This document shows, in pieces, positions 23,818 through 32,724 of a stretch of 49,216 nucleotides of DNA. The stretch is taken from positions 20,187-69,402 of the forward strand of contig PMAE01000060.1 in NCBI GenBank assembly GCA_003152485.1. Direction: 5' to 3'. How positions within the stretch are numbered: the first letter of the stretch is position 1; each line of letters opens with the position of its first letter. This stretch comes from Gemmatimonadota bacterium (GTDB taxonomy: Bacteria > Gemmatimonadota > Gemmatimonadetes > Gemmatimonadales > Gemmatimonadaceae). Under the pieces are notes generated by a model. The model made no database searches. It saw only the letters and a list, made by a program, of their open reading frames with translations, and was not told where the DNA came from. Both the position numbers and the translations under genes were made by a program.

Positions 23818-23826
23818 TAGCCGTTT

Positions 23827-23846
23827 TGGTCATAGTGGTGGTCATA
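23827..23846. repeat. Two TGGTCATA direct repeats, right side
   Basis: Exact copies at 23827-23834 and 23839-23846, between the integrase stop and the tRNA gene, matching the left copy at 22643-22650. They are candidate arm-type sites for the adjacent integrase. Confidence 0.5.
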
Positions 23847-23873
23847 GCCTCGGAAAACCAGTAAGCTAAGTCA

Positions 23874-23947
23874 TGGGCCCTGCAGGACTTGAACCTGCGA
23901 CCGTCGGATTATGAGTCCGCTGCTCTAACCAGCTGAGCTAAGGGCCC
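23874..23947 (-). tRNA. tRNA with CAT anticodon, probably tRNA-Ile2
   Basis: The minus strand folds as a cloverleaf: acceptor GGGCCCT/AGGGCCC, D arm GCTC/GAGC, anticodon loop CTCATAA (anticodon CAT), and T arm GCAGG/CCTGC with loop TTCAAGT; discriminator A, no encoded CCA. The anticodon stem has one terminal G-A mismatch. Of the CAT tRNAs it is not an initiator (the acceptor starts with a G-C pair), and C4-G69 and C5-G68 match the features by which TilS recognises tRNA-Ile2 for lysidine modification, so Ile2 is more likely than elongator Met. Confidence 0.85.
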
Positions 23948-24037
23948 TTTGCTTCCAATGCGCTTTAGCGCAACAACTTGGGCTTCCGGCAACCCGCGAT
24001 TGGTTGGGCTGTTCTGTGTCCTGTGCCAAAAACTGTG

Positions 24038-24673
24038 TCAGCCAACGTGGGTAGATGGTGCCGTGTCGCCTTGGTCCGATATCGCAATTGTCGGCCCGTA
24101 ATCGACGCCGTCGACACGGCGGCGATATTTGCCCAGACGGCCGTACACCCGGTTGATCATATCCATCGAGGAGTGGCCCATCTCGTCCTGAACAGTAATC
24201 ATCGCGCATGGCGCGCCTTCGTCGAGGCTTTGCAATCTAGCGGCGCAATATGTCACGCGAAGGGTCTGCGGCGTGACGCGCTTTCGAATGCCGGCCTCCT
24301 CCGCAGCCTGCCGCAAATGGTCGTACAGCTTTCCTTCGGACAGCGGCTGCTCCTCGCCTGTCGTGCTGACGCCCGGAAACAGCAAGCCCCCGATTCTGCC
24401 TGAGTCGGCAAGGTACGTGCGCAACTCCCGCCGCAATTGCGGAAACAGCGGGATCGTGCGGAGGTGACCCCGCTTGAGGGGCCGCCAATGGTTGCTCTGA
24501 ATCGTGACCGTGCTGCGCTCGAAGTTGACGTCCCCGACCTCAAGGCCGAGAACTTCACTCCGGCGGCCCTCTGTCAGCAAGTACGTGGCGACAATTGCCC
24601 TTACAGGCCCGAAGCGGGTGCGGATTGGGCTCAAGGCATCTAAGATCGCCGCCGGCCGTCGTCGATTCGCTGA
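24038..24673 (-). pseudogene. Second tyrosine recombinase, catalytic domain only
   Basis: The frame is open on the minus strand from 24673 and reads PAAILDALSPIRTRFGP, then LLTEGRRSEVLGLEVGDV with the first catalytic Arg, LKRGHLRTIPLFP, TPQTLRVTY in place of the usual TPHxLRHT (the first His of box II is Gln), and MGHSSMDMINRVYGRL with the last His and nucleophile Tyr. The 100-200 residue core-binding and arm-binding domains are missing because a stop occurs directly upstream. It is therefore a decayed integrase from an earlier insertion, lying on the other side of tRNA-Ile from the first integrase. The two are only distantly alike. Confidence 0.75.
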
Positions 24674-24753
24674 TCATGGAGACGGCGGAGGGCGTGAGGG
24701 TGAGCTCCCCGATGCTGGTCTAGCGGCGGGAGCCCCGCGCGTTTCGACGGCCA

Positions 24754-25857
24754 TCACAGCCGCCGCAATTCGACGCGTCTATTTTTCGCGCGCCCTTCGA
24801 GCGTCGCGTTCGTCGCGACTGGCTGGCTTCCGCCCGCGCCGTGCGTAGTGAGCCTGTCCTCAGCGACGTTGTACCGGCCCGTGAGCGCGTCTCTGACCGC
24901 CGTGGCACGCCGAGTGGACAATGCCATGTTGCCGACTCCGGAAGTGCCGATGCTGTCGGTGTGTCCGACGATGTCGAGCCTCCAGTCGGGGTGGCGTCGC
25001 ATGATTGCTGCGATGTCGTGGAGTGCCACGTTCGATTGCGGCGTGATCGTCGCTTCATTGTAGTCGAAGTAGACGTCGTACACCTCGACCGGACGCCTGC
25101 TGGCGAGCTGCTGTTCGAGCTCCGCGACAAGGGTGGAGTCGGGGTAGGTGATCTTGATGACGCGCCCTCCTTCTCCACCAGCCGCTCCGCCAACCACGCC
25201 GGACGCGAGGACGATGGGAAGGGCCGGATCGTCGAGGATGTACATCTCAATATTTATCGAATCGCTCTCCGCGACGACCATTCCGCGCGCGTGGATGGCC
25301 GCGACGGAGGCGGGATACCCGTTGAGCAGAAGCGCGAACGGCACAGCGGCGGCCTCGATGCGGCGGAGCGTCCCCGTGTACGGCGTGCCTGTGGTTATGC
25401 TGTCTGAGAATACGGCCTTCGCGATCACGCCCATCTGCTCGAGCATCGCCCCATTCTTGGCGGTGCCGATTCGGGGAATGATCGTCATCGTCATCATCCC
25501 CTTTGTCGCCAGCTCGCTCAACAACGCCGATGACACAGTCATGCTGGTCGCGCCAGCGATGACCTCTGGATCGACTGCGGTCCACACCTGGCGATACGTG
25601 CGCGCGTCGCGCATCGTGGTGCGTGCCATTCGCGTATCGATCTCGAGGCCCAGTGACCTCGAGATGAGCGTGAGCGTCACCGACTGACCGTCCACCGCGT
25701 CCACACGAGTCGATGCCTCGTAGTCGCCCTGCGTTGGAGGGCCGCGCCACGCCTCTACGATCGTGAGATCCTTCACCAAGGGAATTCGCGGCGTTTCGCC
25801 CGCCGACATTCCCATCACGGCCACACACGTCACGGCCGCCAGCACAGTGCGCCTCAC
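24754..25857 (-). CDS. OmpA-family outer membrane / peptidoglycan-binding protein
   Basis: A protein of about 367 residues. The start is best taken as the GTG at 25857, which overlaps the upstream stop (GTGA) and begins a Sec signal peptide RRTVLAAVTCVAVMGMSAG. The middle (about 30-230) is a beta-rich region with no recognised domain. The C-terminal 120 residues are an OmpA domain: VYFDYNEATITPQS, LDIVGHTDSIG, NMALSTRRATAVRDAL and GRAKNRRVEL, containing the Asp and Arg that bind diaminopimelate in peptidoglycan. It presumably anchors the outer membrane or the partner proteins of this operon to the cell wall. It is the last gene of a three-gene operon. Confidence 0.85.
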   Translation of the reverse strand: MRRTVLAAVTCVAVMGMSAGETPRIPLVKDLTIVEAWRGPPTQGDYEASTRVDAVDGQSVTLTLISRSLGLEIDTRMARTTMRDARTYRQVWTAVDPEVIAGATSMTVSSALLSELATKGMMTMTIIPRIGTAKNGAMLEQMGVIAKAVFSDSITTGTPYTGTLRRIEAAAVPFALLLNGYPASVAAIHARGMVVAESDSINIEMYILDDPALPIVLASGVVGGAAGGEGGRVIKITYPDSTLVAELEQQLASRRPVEVYDVYFDYNEATITPQSNVALHDIAAIMRRHPDWRLDIVGHTDSIGTSGVGNMALSTRRATAVRDALTGRYNVAEDRLTTHGAGGSQPVATNATLEGRAKNRRVELRRL

Positions 25858-27701
25858 TTGCTGCACCCCGGATTGCACAACGTGAGGTGCATCGTGTAGT
25901 GGCCGAGGTTCTGCGCACCCGGATGTCGCGTGTCGAAGGTGCGATCGACTTTCATCGCCTTCGTGCCGCTCGCGACGGTGAGCACCGGCGCGCCATCCTT
26001 GAAGTCCATCGCGCTGTACACGATCCAGTGCGCATCCTTGTACGGCAGAGTGAAGTGCCCCATCACCGGGAGCATTACGGTCGATGGCGCGGTCACCACA
26101 TATGCGGTGTGCGCTTTCGTATACGATTCGTTGAAGTCCGTGCGCGCGTCGCCGAGTGTCAGGGTGATCGCGCCGTTTGCGAATTGGCCTGTCAGCGGGA
26201 TGTAGAACGCAGTCGGCGATGTCATCGCGTTGACCATGCCTCCGCTCGCATCGTCGGTTGCGGCGGGCGGAATGTCGACCCGTTCAACGACGCCGCCCTT
26301 CATCATCTTTCCGAACAGATCGCCGTCGAAGACGTTTTCCTTATAGGTGAACCGCGTTGCGCCGCCTTCGATCTGCCCGCTCAGCGCCACGGCTTTGCCA
26401 GTCGCACTCTTCGGATATCGCAGGACCATCTTCCCGGCAATCGTCGTGGTGTAGCTCCACCACTCGGGGCTGCGGCCGTCCGGCTGCGGCTTGCTGTAGA
26501 AGTGCGCCTCCATCACGGCGGTGAACGGTCCCTCGAACTTCTCGCAGTACTGCGCGAAGAGCTGCTCGTTTGCGTACGCCGCGATGTCGCCGGCGAGCTT
26601 CGTCACCTGCGTGAACAGGTGCAGCGAGCCGTTCCGCTCACCGAGCCCGTCGACGATGGATGGCAGAAAGCTCTTCGACTCGGCTACGACGAACTTATAC
26701 GCTGCCGTACTCCGCACCGACTCTGGAATGCGATCGACGAGCCGCTCAGCGACTTCGGTCTCTGATCCAAGCTCGATGTCGCCCTCGGCCAGCGCCTCCT
26801 TCGGGCTTCCGGCCGCTTTCGGTAGTCCGGACGCCAGCTTGCCGCCGGCACCGATCGATCCTTCCGCGCCCGGAGGCGCCACCGAGGCGGCCATGTTCGT
26901 GATGAAGGCGACGGCAAAGTCGAACGGGCGCTTGGCGATGGCGATCATCTGCGGAACGGCTTTGATCCCTTCGGTGGCGTGATCGATGACGTCGCAGGCG
27001 GCGAGGCTCTTCTCGCTTTCCGCGATCTGTTTGTCGATGTCCTTTCGTTCCTGTTTCGCTCGCTCGTCGAGCTGGGCGAGATGATCGAAGAAGGGCTGGA
27101 GCGCGGGCGCGGCGTCGGGGCGCTCCGTCATCATCTGCTTCACGTTTGCGAGCGCCTGAGTGAGCTTGGCCGACTGGTCGGGGAGTTTCTGCGTCTCCTC
27201 GTCGAGCGACGACAGCTGCGATTCCATGCCGGTGCGCGCAGGCGAGTCGGGCATGTTGTCGACGCCTTTCTTCACGGCGGACACAAACGATGCCGACACT
27301 TCGAGAAGCGCCTTGTTGTCCGCGACGTCCTCATCGATATCGACGATGTAGCTGCGAACCGTGAAGGTCGAGCGAGCCGGCGCGCCCTGCTTGCCGGCCT
27401 GCACGCTTACTTTGTACTCACCTTCTGTCGATGTCTTCACGAACGTCGACGTGTAGCGACCTGAGGCATTCGCCGTGAGATCGACCACCGTAGCTTCGCC
27501 GGACGGCGGTGTGACACTCATGCTGATGTGCACGCCCGGCTGTGAATATGCGAGGCCGGTGATCGTGACCGTGCCATTCTTCGCGAGCTCCTGTGGCGCG
27601 ACGGAGAGCGTCACCGAGGCATCGCTCGTGTCGGGCTCCTGCGCGGCGAGCGCGCGCGCGAACACGCACGCGATGGCGATGATGAGATATCGCATCATCA
27701 C
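25854..27701 (-). CDS. Large secreted protein with N-terminal Ig-like domain, unrecognised
   Basis: A 615-residue exported protein. A signal peptide (about residues 1-20, ending ALAAQ) is followed by an Ig-like beta domain at about 25-115 (SVAPQELAKNGTVTITGLAY, TASGRYTSTF-like strands, EGEYKVSVQAG). Residues about 125-240 are a charged coiled-coil-like helix region (SSLDEETQKLPDQSAKLTQA, ERAKQERKDIDKQIAESEKS). A hydrophobic Ala/Gly stretch lies near 255-280, and a long beta-rich C-terminal region ends with two cysteines close to the stop. I do not recognise the C-terminal domain. GTG and two ATG codons overlap the upstream stop; both gene junctions of this operon are overlapping. It probably works at the envelope with its OmpA and lipoprotein partners. 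Confidence 0.7.
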   Translation of the reverse strand: MMMRYLIIAIACVFARALAAQEPDTSDASVTLSVAPQELAKNGTVTITGLAYSQPGVHISMSVTPPSGEATVVDLTANASGRYTSTFVKTSTEGEYKVSVQAGKQGAPARSTFTVRSYIVDIDEDVADNKALLEVSASFVSAVKKGVDNMPDSPARTGMESQLSSLDEETQKLPDQSAKLTQALANVKQMMTERPDAAPALQPFFDHLAQLDERAKQERKDIDKQIAESEKSLAACDVIDHATEGIKAVPQMIAIAKRPFDFAVAFITNMAASVAPPGAEGSIGAGGKLASGLPKAAGSPKEALAEGDIELGSETEVAERLVDRIPESVRSTAAYKFVVAESKSFLPSIVDGLGERNGSLHLFTQVTKLAGDIAAYANEQLFAQYCEKFEGPFTAVMEAHFYSKPQPDGRSPEWWSYTTTIAGKMVLRYPKSATGKAVALSGQIEGGATRFTYKENVFDGDLFGKMMKGGVVERVDIPPAATDDASGGMVNAMTSPTAFYIPLTGQFANGAITLTLGDARTDFNESYTKAHTAYVVTAPSTVMLPVMGHFTLPYKDAHWIVYSAMDFKDGAPVLTVASGTKAMKVDRTFDTRHPGAQNLGHYTMHLTLCNPGCSK

Positions 27702-28834
27702 AGCTGCTCACACGCGGCGGCGAGCAGCGCTTTCGCCTTGTCGTAGTCTCCCGAGGTGAGCAGCAGCTCGACCATCACGTTGTGCCTTGTCGCGGCGAGT
27801 ATTTTCCCACCAACCAGCGCCGCTGCATCCCACGGTCCGGCGAGCGTGCTATCGGTGGCGAGTCCGTGCGTGAGGGATGGCGCGGCGACGGCACCGCCGG
27901 TCATCTTCGATATCTGGCCGAGCATCTGCTGGGCCTCCGGCGGGAGCGACAGCGGGGCGCCGCGGGCCGGCAGGCCGAGCGCGGGGGCAGCGGCGCCCAC
28001 GCTGCCCTTCATCATCGCGAGCTTCCTGCTTCCGTTCACCCAGGTGATGTCGAGCGGATATTCCTGGACGCCGTTGGCGCCGGCAACGCGGTAAGTGCAC
28101 GACGCGCCCAATGAATCGCGTTGCGGCTCGCCCGCGAGAGCGCCGATGGCCTGTTCGACGCGCGCACGCGGAGTGAGATCGCATGGATTCGCGAGCGGCG
28201 CGCGCGGCTTGGGGGCAAGTGCCGCAGCGTGCGCACCGTCGTACTCGAGCGGCTTCTCCATGCGCAGTATCGCCTCGCGCACGAGTGCGTACGCGCCCAG
28301 CTCGCCGGCATTCGACGTGCTCACATTGATGATCACGCCGCTGTCTCCCTTCACCGCCTCGAGCGTACCGGTCACCGCCATCCACTGCGCATTGTCCCAG
28401 GGACCCTGGTCTCCCTTCTGCGTGATCGCGGCCGTGACGCCTTCCTGATCCTGGTGCCCGCTTGCCTTCATCATGCGTCCCATCACGCGCGGCACCCCTG
28501 CCGTTGCCGCAACGGCCATCTTCGCGCCGCCGAGCATCACGTCGACCGTGATCTCGCGACCGTCGCGCCCGCGATATATGCACTGCTGGCCTTCAACGGA
28601 GGGCGCGCCCTCGGAGTCGTCGAAGCGGAATGGAGGGGTCGCCAGCGGTCCGACGTACGCCTCGGCTTCGGTAGACGCGAGATAGATGCACGGGTCGTTG
28701 CCCCGCTCGGCGACCGTGCTGGCCGCCGCGGCAGCTCCCGATGCGCTGCTGCCTGTGGCGAGGCCCGACGACTGTTGGTCAGCGGACTTCTTGCACGCGG
28801 CGACTACAACGACCAGCGCGATAGACAACTTCAT
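27698..28834 (-). CDS. Lipoprotein with two DUF3558-like repeats
   Basis: A 378-residue lipoprotein. The ATG at 28834 begins a lipoprotein signal, MKLSIALVVVVAAC, with Cys at the lipobox; a Ser/Gly/Ala-rich linker follows. Two similar modules then each begin with a Cys-containing NDPC or ANPC motif: DPCIYLASTEAEAYVG up to QQCIYRGRDG, and NPCDLTPRARVEQAIG up to ASCTYRVAG. This DPC...EAE...C-x-Y layout resembles the DUF3558-type lipoprotein domain. The first half is longer, with extra segments. It is the first gene of an operon and lies 93 bases downstream of the SARP-like regulator on the same strand. The role is unknown. Confidence 0.7.
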   Translation of the reverse strand: MKLSIALVVVVAACKKSADQQSSGLATGSSASGAAAAASTVAERGNDPCIYLASTEAEAYVGPLATPPFRFDDSEGAPSVEGQQCIYRGRDGREITVDVMLGGAKMAVAATAGVPRVMGRMMKASGHQDQEGVTAAITQKGDQGPWDNAQWMAVTGTLEAVKGDSGVIINVSTSNAGELGAYALVREAILRMEKPLEYDGAHAAALAPKPRAPLANPCDLTPRARVEQAIGALAGEPQRDSLGASCTYRVAGANGVQEYPLDITWVNGSRKLAMMKGSVGAAAPALGLPARGAPLSLPPEAQQMLGQISKMTGGAVAAPSLTHGLATDSTLAGPWDAAALVGGKILAATRHNVMVELLLTSGDYDKAKALLAAACEQL

Positions 28835-28927
28835 AGTACGGCACAACATGATCCGGCCTCCCGATACGGTGAGGTGGCCACGTTAGGGGGGTGCCGTCTC
28901 CGTCGTGTCGGTCCGTCCGTCTCCGGA

Positions 28928-31491
28928 CTATCCTCGCGGGAAAGTCAGCGCGCGGTAGTCGGCGCGAGGCGCCAGGCGATGGAGCACAGGATCGATGTGG
29001 ATCCACAGTGGCCCCGCGCCGAGCTCCAGGCTCGTTCGCACGAGCGCGACGGCCTCGGTTGGGCGGCCGAGCAGGGTCGCGACTCGGGCGCGGTAGTATG
29101 TCGGGCCCCACGAGTCCTCGCCCGACAGACGATGCGCCAGCCAATCATCGAGACGGTGCGCAGTCTCTGTGTCTCCGCGCTCAACTGCCAGCCCAGCCAT
29201 GATTCCGCGAAACGCAACGTTCGATGAGTCGTCGGCCACGAGTCCGCGCATGATCGCCTGCGCACTGTCGAACGCTCCGGACTCCTCCAAGAAGAGTGCC
29301 TTGAAGAACCGAATCTCGGGTGCGCTTCGATCATGCGGGGACCGACTATCACACCACGTCGCGCCGTGCGCCGCCGCGATACGAGCGGCGCCCGCGCTTC
29401 CATGCACGTCGAGCTCGCGCATCGTCCAGAGGATGACCCACGCGGCGGACGATCTGTATTCCTCGCGCCCGTCCATGTTCGGCGCCATCCCACCCGACAG
29501 ATCGGGCTCGGGCGCACGGGTGAGCGACGAATCCATCACGCGCAGCGCGTCGGTGCCGCGCTCGAGTCCAGCGAGCGCCTGGGCCCGAAGCATTATTCCG
29601 TTCAGGTCATCGGGGTAATCGAGACGACGTGTTGTCGCAAGCTCATCGCCAAAGCGACCGAGCAGGTGATACGCCTGAATCAGGTTGCCCCAATAGTCTC
29701 CATGGTTGGCCTCCCGCATCCAATCGAGATCGACGGTCGGATCGATCCGCTCGAGCAGCGCGGCTGCATCAGCAGGATGATTCGCCCACATCGCGGCGCT
29801 GGCAGCCGATATCTGGTATGGAGATGTCGCCGAGACGAGCCGCGCGCGCTGTGTCGCGAGCCGGTACATCTCGTCGTTGTGCCCGTGACAGCGAGTGACG
29901 GCGACGCGAAGTGTGAGGTAGTCGACCTTGCCGAGCGTGCGTCTTCGTGCCGACATAGCCTGGTCGAGCGAATCGACGATGCGGCACTTGCCATCGTTCG
30001 CGGCGGTGGTGGCGAGCGCGACGGCTGCGGCGTCGAAGCCGGAATCTCTGCTCGCCGCGAGAGCAAACGACGATTCCGCACGTGCGAGCTGGCCGGACCA
30101 GAATTCGTTGAGCCCCTCCATGTATGGGACGTATGCCTCATATGCCGGCGGGGCCCCTCCGGCGCGCCACGCGACGGAGAGGCGGGGATCGATGACCGAC
30201 GCCAGCGACATCATCACGCGGACGCGCGTCGCTTCGACGCCCGCGGCCGGCTTCGATATACTCGTCGACAACGGCCCGACGCTGCGGAGCACGTGCCCCA
30301 TCGCGTCTAGCAATATCGCGGTGAAGAGAAGTGAATCGCCCGAGCGGTAGTAGCTACCGTCCACGATGAGATTCGCGCCGTTGCGCCGCGCTAGGAGCAC
30401 GGCGTCGACCGGGTGGCCCGCCGAATCACGTCCTCGCGCATACAGCGCGCGTGGATCGACGACGTCGACGACGTCCTCGGCGAGAAGGCTGCGCGTGACC
30501 CAGTCGATCATCATGTCCGCGATCGGATCGAGGCTCGTGTCGCCGGTGCGATTGGCGAACACGGTCACAATCACGCGTCGGCGGGGCGTTGCATCGGGAC
30601 GGGGGCGCGCGAAGACGGACAGTCCTCCCACCGCCAGGAGCACCGTGGCGGCGAGAACAGCGTAGAGCGGCCGTCGAGAGCGGAGCGTCGGAGCACGCGC
30701 GGGCGGCGCTGAGTATGGTGCGGGCGTAGGCGTAGGCGCCGGCGGGGAGACGACGGCGAGCGGGATCGGTTCGGCACCGAGTCGCAAGCGATCGACGAGC
30801 GCGATCGTTTCGGAGTCGGGAGTCCCGTCGAACTCGTTGGCGAGCTTGCGGGAGTAGCTATCGAAGAGGGTGAATGCTCCGCCGCGGTCGCCGCTCGCGT
30901 GGAGCGCGACGACGGCGCGGCGCACCCACGCTTCGTCAAAGGGTGCGAGCTGCGTTGCGCGCGTCGCATCCTGGGCGGCAGCCGCGAGCTGCCCTGCCGC
31001 CTCGTGTTGCCTGCTGAGATGCTCGAAGGCGCGCAGCACTCGCTCGAGCGCCTGCGCGCGCTCCTGCACGAGCCACGTCTCGAACTCTTCGCCGACACCG
31101 CTGACGTGCACGCCCTCGAGCAGCTCGCCTCGGTAGAGGCGACCGCTTCGTCGTAGCGCGCATCAGTCAACGCGTCGCCGAGCGCGGGGACGTCGCACCA
31201 GAGTTTCGAGCGGTCGACCATTAGCTCGTCGTCTCCGCGCGAAACGAACACGTCGTCGCCGAGGGCGAGCCGCAGTTGGTATAGCGCGTTTCTCAGCGCG
31301 CGGCGCGCGGCGAAGGTGTCGAGCTCCGGCCAGAATACCGCGAGCAGTGTGTCGCGCCGATGAAAGCGATCGGCACGACACGCCACGTAGGCGAGCAGGG
31401 CAAACCGTTTGGGCTGAGCGAATAGTGCACTCGCGTCACCCGAATCAGTTCGCTCGAGTTCCCGGGAGCCAAGAAGGCGCAGTCGCAGCAT
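28928..31491 (-). pseudogene. SARP/BTAD-type regulator with membrane span and repeat C-terminus, frameshifted
   Basis: Two overlapping frames form one gene of about 850 codons. From the ATG at 31491: MLRLRLLGSRELERTD and a winged-helix domain with RFALLAYVACRADRFHRRD and LRNALYQLRLALGDDVF (residues 1-95), then the start of the BTAD helical domain (ARYDEAVAST). Near 31135-31140 one base is missing; in the other frame the protein continues as YRGELLEGVHVSGVGEEFE, AAQDATRATQLAPFDE and so on. Past the BTAD domain there is a Pro-rich linker, one span (LYAVLAATVLLAVGGLSVF), a TolB-N-like block (VTVFANRTGDTSLDPIADMM) and about 400 residues of TPR-like helices. Such regulators are frequent in Gemmatimonadota. 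It may control the adjacent operon. The shift is either decay or a consensus error. Confidence 0.8.
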
Positions 31492-31741
31492 GGGCTTCCC
31501 GAAAGTACGGAGAAAGCCCATGCACGGCAACGGCGATCACATCGAGGATTCTGCGGGGCGAGACAGCTTGCCTTGACGGTGACTCTCTTGCCTCACTCAC
31601 CTCGGATGATCTGAATCGTGAGATTCGTGCCGGAAGCGAGAACGGAGCCTTTAACGTTTCCCTTCGTGAATCCGATCGCTCCGATATAACTCGGAGTCGT
31701 GGCTTCCTGGGCGCCGGGGAGCAGCGAGTAGCCGGCCTTGG

Positions 31742-31942
31742 GTGTCGTCGCTCTATCCGCTGCTCTACCGCATGGAAAAGCGCGGGTGGATTCGCGGACG
31801 GTGGGTGGAAAAGGCCGGTCAGCGGCGGCGACGGTATTACTCCATCACGGCCGCGGGCCGGGGGATCGTCGAGGCACAGCGGGAGAGTTGGCTCGAGTTC
31901 GTCCGGGCGATCGGGCAGGTCGCCGGGCTCCACCATGCCTGA
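31742..31942 (+). pseudogene. PadR-family regulator remnant (C-terminal part)
   Basis: A 66-residue frame from GTG: SSLYPLLYRMEKRGWIRGRW, then RRRRYYSITAAGRGIVEAQR and ESWLEF. This is the second half of a PadR winged helix (recognition helix SLYPLLYRME, wing RRYYSIT) and the C-terminal helix. The first 40 residues of the family are missing. The stop overlaps the ATG of a permease remnant, as in normal padR-permease operons. Confidence 0.65.
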
Positions 31943-32253
31943 CTGGCGTCCAGCGATTCGCACGCGGTTGGCGTCGCTACACCTGAGCGCGCGGCGCGAA
32001 ATGGACATCACCGAGGAGCTCGCGCAGCATCTCGATGACCGCTTCGCCGACCTCCGGGCGCGGGGACTCGCTGAGGCCGAGGCTCGCGATCACGCGCGTC
32101 GTGTCGAGGCTTCTGTTCGATGTCAGCGCGACGGACGTGCTGACGTTCAGCATCGTGCCGCTGCTCCTCCTCGTCATCGCGGCACTCGCGTGTTACATTC
32201 CTGCGCGCCGTGCGGCGCGTATCGATCCGGCGATCACGATGCTGGCGGACTGA
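31935..32253 (+). pseudogene. ADOP/MacB-type ABC permease with internal deletion
   Basis: The ATG at 31935 overlaps the PadR remnant. The first 55 residues (PDWRPAIRTRLASLHLSARR, then EELAQHLDDRFADLRARG) are the N-terminal cytoplasmic region of acidobacterial-type duplicated orphan permeases. At about 32085-32100 this jumps, in another frame, to the very C-terminus of a MacB/FtsX-like permease: VSRLLFDVSATDVLTFSIVP, a membrane span, then ARRAARIDPAITMLAD and a stop. Roughly 700 central residues are missing. It is thus a scar of a PadR-regulated efflux operon. Confidence 0.65.
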
Positions 32254-32303
32254 GTCACATCAGACGCACACCCGGCATCCGCAGGTTGCTCGGCCGCCCG
32301 TGA

Positions 32304-32708
32304 TCAACTCCCGTCGGACAGCGTGTACTCCAGATCGTAGGAGTGCTTCCCGTCCACGACGGTCATCGCGAGTTGGCCGCTGATGCCCGTGAGCTCACCG
32401 TTACCGGAATGGGGGACCACGGTGATGCTCTGCTCCTGGGTACCGGCGGTCATGATGCCGCGGTGGAGCAGCACGAAGCTGCCGGTCCTACCTCCGAGCA
32501 CACCGGTGACGCGCTCGATCGCCACGTAACCCGCCGACCCCTTCACGGGTGTCATCGCTGACAACATCTCTCCGGTGCTGTCGGCCTCGAGATCACCGTG
32601 GTATTGCTTGAGCAACGCCAAATGCCCGAGCGACGTGCCTCCGGCTTTGTCGTCCGTCTGCTGCGGAGTCATCTGCACGTTGAACGATCCCGTCGCATGG
32701 GTCGCCAC
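32304..32708 (-). CDS. DUF3224-domain protein
   Basis: A 134-residue protein if it starts at the GTG at 32708, which has ACGGAGG upstream and matches family length. The family motifs are clear: ATGSFNVQMTPQ, KQYHGDLEADSTGEML, GSAGYVAIERVTGVLGGRTG and ITVVPHSGNGELTGISG, ending SYDLEYTL. DUF3224 proteins form a small beta-barrel resembling allene oxide cyclase; biological function is not settled. It follows the secreted protein gene by 16 bases on the same strand and ends that operon. Confidence 0.85.
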   Translation of the reverse strand: MATHATGSFNVQMTPQQTDDKAGGTSLGHLALLKQYHGDLEADSTGEMLSAMTPVKGSAGYVAIERVTGVLGGRTGSFVLLHRGIMTAGTQEQSITVVPHSGNGELTGISGQLAMTVVDGKHSYDLEYTLSDGS

Positions 32709-32724
32709 GACCGCCTCCGTACCG

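Noticed and set aside
28121..29227. A 368-codon plus-strand frame across the lipoprotein and SARP gene ends
   Set aside because: It runs antisense to two genes with clear domain patterns and across their intergenic gap; composition is that of a shadow frame.
28928..31491. Antibiotic cluster suggested by the SARP-type regulator
   Set aside because: No polyketide, peptide synthetase or tailoring genes are nearby; BTAD proteins with TPR C-termini are general regulators in these phyla.
31679..31696. CTCCGA-TATAAC-TCGGAG inverted repeat as a PadR operator
   Set aside because: The position before the PadR remnant is suggestive, but a 6-bp arm is weak and the promoter-proximal part of the gene is deleted, so I do not list it as a feature.
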